6,141 bases of DNA, taken from assembly GCA_026710525.1 (NCBI GenBank), contig JAPOQT010000183.1:1-6141 (forward strand), written 5' to 3'. The notes under the pieces are model-generated. The model did no database searches, had not been told where the DNA came from, and was given only the letters and a program-made list of their open reading frames with translations. The position numbers and the translations under genes are program-made. Of the stretch, positions 1 to 3,719 are shown in pieces. This DNA comes from Pseudomonadota bacterium. GTDB lineage: Bacteria; Bdellovibrionota_B; Oligoflexia; Oligoflexales; Bin106. How positions within the stretch are numbered: position 1 is the first letter of the stretch; the number at the start of each line of letters is the position of its first letter.

Positions 1-1
1 T

Positions 2-883
2 GATCACATTCGTATTCTTACCAATCATCATTGTTTTGCGATTAGCGATGAAACAGGCAAATCAACAGATAAGCTAAGACCCAATGTTTGTGAACACACC
101 CAAGTGGTGTTTAATACGACCCAAGGTGTGAAAGAATCTGAGATTGTGGTTGCCGACTGTTTTCCTAATACTCTCGCATCTCATCCAACCACTGATATTG
201 CTTCCTTTGTTGTGACCGGAAATATTCCTGCAAGTATTGATAGTCTGAAAATAAGGAATAATGATGATATTGAGAAAGAAATGCCGGCTTATATCGTCCA
301 TTTCCCCATCGGGGTTGATTACATTCATCTCAATCGCAACCAAAAGAGTATCCGACTCCCGGCCACAATTATTACAGAAGATGACTGCAAAGTACTAGGA
401 GATTTTGAACCGATTCAATGGAATAATAATCCTGTGCTTGCTTTGAGTCATAAGCACACATGTGATCTCACTGAAGGTTCGAGTGGCTCTCCTATTATTG
501 ATCAGAAGACGAATGAGGTGATTGGTATTAATTGGGGTGGTGTAAAATCCATAAGAGATAATTCAGAGTATGAAATCAGTAACGCCTCGGTGAAAGCGTC
601 ATTTATTCAACAGTACTTATATGATTATTACCAGCTAGATCCTCAAATTGATACGTTGTTGGCAGGGGCAGAAGGTTTAGAGGAGAAAAATGAAGCGGAC
701 AATTTTATTCGTCAAACAGGCTGTGTGGCAGAAGCAGCCACTTTGAGCAGGAGTCACGTATCATCTCGTATGTTAGCTTCTTATGGATCATCGAAGTCAG
801 ATATATTATTATTTTTGCTGCTTATTTTCTTGCCAGTCATAGTGATTTTTCCTAGTATAAAAGTTTTATGGCGTTCATATTAA
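2..883 (+). CDS. Trypsin-like serine protease with C-terminal membrane tail (5' partial)
   Basis: This is the 3' part of a chymotrypsin/V8-fold serine endopeptidase; the frame is open from the window edge, so the true start and any signal peptide lie outside. Seen: ILTNHHCF near the edge supplies the catalytic His (codon 29-31) in the usual TxxHC setting; TTDIASFVV supplies the Asp (codon 194-196); EGSSGSPI supplies the nucleophile Ser (codon 482-484), followed by the expected strand VIGINWGG. All three triad residues are present and in order, so the enzyme should be active. Several Cys, including the one after the His, suggest disulfides and therefore export. After a spacer of about 80 residues, the C-terminus has one hydrophobic stretch (about 803-860, ILLFLLLIFLPVIVIF) followed by K and R and then the stop, which looks like a C-terminal membrane anchor with a short basic cytoplasmic tail. 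Inference: a secreted protease held at the outer face of the inner membrane. An internal GTG at 104 would remove the catalytic His and is not a credible start. The substrate is unknown. Confidence 0.85.
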   Translation, partial: DHIRILTNHHCFAISDETGKSTDKLRPNVCEHTQVVFNTTQGVKESEIVVADCFPNTLASHPTTDIASFVVTGNIPASIDSLKIRNNDDIEKEMPAYIVHFPIGVDYIHLNRNQKSIRLPATIITEDDCKVLGDFEPIQWNNNPVLALSHKHTCDLTEGSSGSPIIDQKTNEVIGINWGGVKSIRDNSEYEISNASVKASFIQQYLYDYYQLDPQIDTLLAGAEGLEEKNEADNFIRQTGCVAEAATLSRSHVSSRMLASYGSSKSDILLFLLLIFLPVIVIFPSIKVLWRSY

Positions 884-1003
884 AGTGCCTATAAAACATA
901 TTTTCTCATTATTTATTTTTATCGTTTTTACTCCATATGATTGAATGGTAGGTCTTTGGTATCACTATTAATAATAAACTAATAAACTCTGCTGGTCCTA
1001 TGA

Positions 1004-1380
1004 TTGAGAAAACACATCAAGGCTACTAGTGTTAAACGATTGTTACTTGTTATGTGCTCAATTTTTCTTTCGCTAGCGTCCCATGAGTTACCAATGATCA
1101 CAGACCAGTACTCATAGATTTTTGGCAGCACCAATTAGCTATGGTAGACGAAAACGGTTTTCTATCTTGACATTCCTTAGTTCGACTAGCAGTATCTTTG
1201 GCAAAAAAAGACACCTGCACATCTACAAGTCCTACTGGACAAACTACTCGTCAGTCAAAAGAGCTGAAGACATTAAATACTTACATGAAGAGAGGTTTGT
1301 GCTATCGTGTTTGCTTTTTAAGTAACAGGTCCTTAAAATATCCTGTTATTGAAATGAGTTGCCATTTTTACCAAGCTTGA
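1004..1380 (+). pseudogene. Decayed gene for a small, possibly exported protein
   Basis: The frame starting near TTG 1004 reads RKHIKATSVKRLLLVMCSIF then LSLAS: a basic start followed by a hydrophobic core and small residues, as in a signal peptide. It ends at TAG 1115-1117. Shifting to the frame that overlaps it, the sequence continues sensibly (FWQHQLAMVDENGFLS), hits TGA at 1168-1170, then continues in the same frame with a Thr/Ser-rich and Lys-rich segment (DTCTSTSPTGQTTRQSKELK) to TGA at 1378-1380. At least one frameshift and one nonsense change are therefore needed to make a continuous protein. I do not recognise the family. There is no convincing ribosome binding site at 1004. Alternatively these are chance short frames. 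The inactivated-gene reading rests on the signal-like start and the plausible composition of the downstream part. Confidence 0.33.
1323..1348 (+). terminator. 7-bp inverted repeat, possible weak hairpin
   Basis: TAACAGG (1323-1329) and CCTGTTA (1342-1348) are perfect reverse complements separated by a 12-base AT-rich loop. The stem is short and no run of T follows on the plus strand, so an intrinsic terminator is only weakly supported. It lies within the 3' part of the 1004-1380 relic. Confidence 0.22.
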
Positions 1381-1507
1381 CATGTTAGAGTCATGACTCA
1401 GTAATATTTGATTGTTTCACTATGATTTTTATCATTTGAGAAATAATCTAGTCTCAGGTAGGAGAGCAAAGATAAGCCACCCTATACGCGAGGTAATTCC
1501 TCTCATT

Positions 1508-1844
1508 TTATCTATTATCAGTGCCTTCAGGCAGTTGAAAAATCTTTGGCTGAAAGTTAAATTTATTCATACATTGAGATAATGAGAAAGAATCACCACC
1601 AAAGGCACTGATGACAATAAGTCCAGCATCCTCAGCTTGTTTTATCCTTATTTTATCTTCGGCAATCTGTTCTAATACTTGCTTGTGATTTTTTTCTGTT
1701 TTCTCCCATCTCGCCTGAGCTCGTTCATTGCTATCACCCATGTCTATGACAACACTTTGCAAGATGTTTGCTATCTCTTTAAGATCATAACGCAAATCGT
1801 CTATATCTACTATCAAAATTATGAATATCTTGTGCTTCACTCAT
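1508..1844 (-). pseudogene. Small coiled-coil-like protein gene with a +1 frameshift near its start
   Basis: A natural start exists at ATG 1844 (minus strand), with a good ribosome site (AGGAT, about 8 bases upstream), reading MSEAQDIHNFDSRYRRFAL before TGA at 1787-1785. Skipping one base there enters the long frame DLKEIANILQSVVIDMG..., which runs to TAG at 1510-1508 and gives about 111 residues. The long frame could instead begin at GTG 1840 (110 residues), but that start gives an implausible hydrophobic leader (KHKIFIILIVDI) and lacks its own ribosome site, so a frameshifted gene is the better reading. The middle (ANILQSVVIDMG to EDKIRIKQAED) is hydrophilic with heptad-like spacing, suggesting a helical coiled coil, and it is followed by a short hydrophobic patch, GLIVISAFGG. 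I do not recognise the family. A mutation or a base error is more likely than programmed frameshifting, because UUA-UGA is not a known slippery signal. Confidence 0.45.
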
Positions 1845-1854
1845 GTTATTTATC

Positions 1855-1939
1855 CTATATGTTTAGTCGTTCCATATCGTCATATTCATCTAGATCTAGC
1901 ATCATACTTACTATAAAGAGTGTCTCTAGTGTCTTTCAT
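1855..1939 (-). pseudogene. Tiny acidic ORF upstream of the coiled-coil relic, also frame-broken
   Basis: On the minus strand ATG 1939 opens MKDTRDTLYSKYDARSR and stops at TGA 1888-1886. The overlapping frame from ATG 1905 reads MMLDLDEYDDMERLNI and stops at TAG 1857-1855, ten bases before the ATG at 1844 of the next relic. Joined by a shift within the overlap, the two halves would give a plausible acidic protein of about 30 residues, arranged like the first gene of a small two-gene minus-strand operon. The overlap contains a 10-bp perfect palindrome (CTAGATCTAG, 1890-1899). The family is unknown and the entry could be chance. The main support is the close spacing to the following gene and its ribosome site. 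Confidence 0.3.
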
Positions 1940-2388
1940 GTGTGAGGGTAACTCTTAGGCCCTTGATTAGTATACTTAACTTATCGAATCAATATTTATT
2001 TGAGATAAAGCCGAGTAGCTGCCATACATAAGAGAATTTTTAATGAGCTATGGTTAATGATCCTGGACCTGGATAATCACTACCTTTGCCATGGAGCGTT
2101 CTGATGAACATAACCACCATTTCCTCAAGGACAACTCAAAAGCCAAAACTCGCCAATAACAACATTTTATTCACGCTCCTATTCAAGTGATTTATGAATG
2201 AAGATAGTAATACTTTGAGTATACATATCTTTAGCTCATGATGTCGCAAAGGGTGCATAGACGCCTTATTATTCATACATTCCTAACTATTTAATATCAC
2301 CTTTGATAGTGAATGTTATGAGCAATCACAGACAAGACTTGTTCATGAAGTTACTTGGCAAAGGGCTATCACATGGTAAGCTTTACGA
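1940..2388. other. Non-coding or fully degraded stretch between relics and deaminase
   Basis: I find no gene I can defend here. Only very short plus-strand frames occur: ATG 2091-2159 (22 codons, hydrophilic), ATG 2104-2190 (28 codons, preceded by GGAG at a usable distance), and ATG 2318-2395 (25 codons, MSNHRQDLFMKLLGKGLSHG..., overlapping the end of the deaminase gene by 7 bases). They overlap or lie in different frames and look like remnants or chance. No tRNA-like cloverleaf, terminal inverted repeat of an insertion sequence, or strong terminator for the deaminase gene was seen. Confidence 0.45.
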
Positions 2389-3534
2389 CTATTGACTGAG
2401 TTGAGCCAGCGACTGATCAAAACGCCTTATCATCATTTCCTTACTCTCATCCGTGGCAAATGACGAGATAAATCCTTGTTTCAGAGTCTTGATGATTTCG
2501 TCTTGAGTAAAATCAAGACGGGTCATACAAAGGTCGAGCTCTTTCGAGAGAGAGGTTTGGAAAAAACCAGGATCATCAGAGGCAATGGATAGGGTAATAC
2601 CATTTGTGAGTAAGTGTCGTGCTGGATGTTCAGGCCAAGAACAGGCTAAGGTTTTCACATTACTGGTTGGGCATACTTCGAGTGTGACCCCACGCTGTTT
2701 GAGGAGCTCCATGGTTTTCAGATGGTGACTCGCTGTGATACCATGACCAATTCTTTCTGCTTGTAAAAGCAAAACAGCATCTACCACTGACTGATAGGAA
2801 TCATGCTCTCCTGCATGGCAAGTAAGCCTTAAATTGTTTTGACGGGCTAGTTGGTATAATGTCTGAAAGTTTCTTGCTGGATAATGTGCTTCATCACCAC
2901 CAAGGGTGATACCTACCCAACTGTTAATATTCGCCTCAAGTAAGCGCTCTAAATTTTTAATTCCTTGTGCTTCAGGGAAATTTCGGACAAAATCAAAGAT
3001 CCAAAGAATCTGAATGTTTTTTTCAGCAGCCCGCATTTTAGTGTAATCAAGGAGGCGGCTTATTTGCTCAGTACTCCAACCACACATCAAATACTCAGTA
3101 ACAGAGACAATAATTTCAGCATGAATAATATGATGTGTTTCAAGATAATGGACCACATGGTGAGCGAGAGGGTAGAGCTCTTCAGGCTCTTGCCATAAAC
3201 CTGCTGTCATCAGGTAGGTCATAAAAAAATCGTTCGGCGCAGAAAAGTTAAAGTGATGCAAGCAGAGCTGTTCGAGTTCTTCATGGTCCTGAAGACGACA
3301 CCACTCGTTCAAAAATTGTGCCACTTGTTGTGATGATATGATCATCTCTCTTGCAGGTTTAGGAAAGCGATGCAGTAGATGGTCATAATGAGCCGGTGAG
3401 TTTTGTTTTAGAGGCAGCATCATGTTATGGAGCAACTGAGGGGTTAAACAACCGCGAAAATGCAAATGGAGTTCTGCCTTTGCTACTTGTTTGATTTGTT
3501 CATATCGAAATGGTGTGTTGGGATCGTAAGTCAT
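2389..3534 (-). CDS. Adenosine deaminase family protein (add-like)
   Basis: This is a zinc-dependent amidohydrolase-superfamily enzyme expected to deaminate adenosine or a related 6-aminopurine in the cytosol (purine salvage). Seen, numbered from ATG 3534 (381 residues): the HxH zinc motif AELHLHFRG (H23, H25); GITLGGDE; CHAGE (H240, catalytic E243); ERIGHG (H264); LEVCPTSN; and SIASDDPGFF (D320, D321). Spacings match mouse ADA closely (H214 to H238 is 24 residues there and 24 here), so the core is complete. Odd: the family HLDG is HFRG here, with Arg replacing the Asp that contacts the ribose 5'-OH in mouse ADA, and GIDLAGDE is GITLGGDE, so the true substrate may differ (modified nucleoside, adenine or another amino-compound). 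Start: 3534 puts HxH near residue 23, close to the family norm; ATG 3555 (388 residues) and GTG 3621 (410) are in frame but add sequence not typical of the family, and none has a strong ribosome site. It is transcribed divergently from the pseudo-ATPase gene. Confidence 0.85.
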   Translation of the reverse strand: MTYDPNTPFRYEQIKQVAKAELHLHFRGCLTPQLLHNMMLPLKQNSPAHYDHLLHRFPKPAREMIISSQQVAQFLNEWCRLQDHEELEQLCLHHFNFSAPNDFFMTYLMTAGLWQEPEELYPLAHHVVHYLETHHIIHAEIIVSVTEYLMCGWSTEQISRLLDYTKMRAAEKNIQILWIFDFVRNFPEAQGIKNLERLLEANINSWVGITLGGDEAHYPARNFQTLYQLARQNNLRLTCHAGEHDSYQSVVDAVLLLQAERIGHGITASHHLKTMELLKQRGVTLEVCPTSNVKTLACSWPEHPARHLLTNGITLSIASDDPGFFQTSLSKELDLCMTRLDFTQDEIIKTLKQGFISSFATDESKEMMIRRFDQSLAQLSQ

Positions 3535-3540
3535 GACAAA

Positions 3541-3555
3541 ATGAAGATTCTTCAT
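3541..3555. repeat. 15-base inverted repeat just upstream of the deaminase start
   Basis: ATGAAGA and TCTTCAT are perfect 7-bp arms around a single central base. The element sits six bases upstream of the chosen ATG (3534) and covers the alternative ATG at 3555. It could be an operator, or a small leader hairpin affecting translation of the deaminase; it could also be chance. Confidence 0.3.
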
Positions 3556-3643
3556 AGGAGTACATAGGAAAATATTCTGACTCGTAGTTATCTTCGATGA
3601 CGATGATAAAAAAGTCACCAAACATTATTAATTTTATCTTATC

Positions 3644-3672
3644 TTAGCCGACAAGTTCCAGTGAAATATAAT
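3644..3672 (+). promoter_or_regulatory. Likely sigma70-type promoter of the pseudo-ATPase gene
   Basis: A perfect -10 hexamer TATAAT lies at 3667-3672. At a 17-base spacing the -35 position (3644-3649) reads TTAGCC, a weak match to TTGACA. A start about seven bases downstream would leave a leader of roughly 40 bases before ATG 3718. The weak -35 leaves room for an activator. Confidence 0.42.
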
Positions 3673-3685
3673 TGATGGATCACAA

Positions 3686-3719
3686 GTCATGAGATTAACA
3701 CACGTAAAGGTCATGAGAT
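3686..3719 (+). repeat. 10-bp direct repeat GTCATGAGAT in the leader
   Basis: GTCATGAGAT occurs at 3686-3695 and again at 3710-3719, with 24 bases between copy starts; each copy contains the palindrome TCATGA. The second copy overlaps the start codon at 3718. This could be a paired binding site or an mRNA element controlling initiation. The second copy also creates a minimal ATG-AGA-TGA frame at 3713-3721 that overlaps the real start. Confidence 0.35.
3706..3710 (+). promoter_or_regulatory. Ribosome binding site deciding ATG 3718
   Basis: AAAGG ends seven bases before ATG 3718, a normal spacing. The other nearby ATG (3713) is only two bases away and meets a stop after one further codon. In-frame TGA at 3673-3675 limits any upstream extension, so 3718 is the best start. 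Confidence 0.6.

Larger units (their letters stand above)
884..1507. other. Gene-poor stretch after the protease, containing one relic
   Basis: I see no intact gene between the protease stop and the next minus-strand relic. The first ~110 bases are very AT-rich and show no clear GC-rich terminator stem for the protease gene. The middle part holds the plus-strand relic described separately at 1004-1380. The last ~120 bases have stops in all plus-strand frames and no recognisable RNA gene. Confidence 0.5.

Noticed and set aside
74..343. 89-codon minus-strand open frame opposite the protease
   Set aside because: It overlaps the protease, whose triad residues are all in the plus-strand frame; the antisense product shows no family features.
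1488..1504. GAGG/CCTC 4-bp inverted repeat after the minus-strand relic
   Set aside because: The stem is too short and lacks a T tract, so it is not a credible terminator.
1785..1787. Programmed +1 frameshift at TTA-TGA-T
   Set aside because: It lacks the CUU-UGA-C type slippery codon and the upstream Shine-Dalgarno-like stimulator known from prfB; a mutation or sequence error is simpler.
1679..1945. 88-codon plus-strand frame
   Set aside because: It lies opposite the minus-strand coiled-coil relic and its acidic neighbour; its composition (Tyr/Ser/Ile-rich) looks like an antisense shadow and it has no ribosome site.
1563..2281. 13-base direct repeat TTATTCATACATT at 1563-1575 and 2269-2281
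   Set aside because: A match of this length is expected by chance in a 6-kb AT-rich window, and it is not accompanied by any mobile-element structure.
2318..2395. 25-codon plus-strand ORF MSNHRQDLFMKLLGKGLSHG...
   Set aside because: It is short, has no clear ribosome site and runs into the end of the deaminase gene; it may be a relic but cannot be supported.
2965..3198. 77-codon plus-strand frame inside the deaminase gene
   Set aside because: It is antisense to a region of the deaminase with clear family structure.
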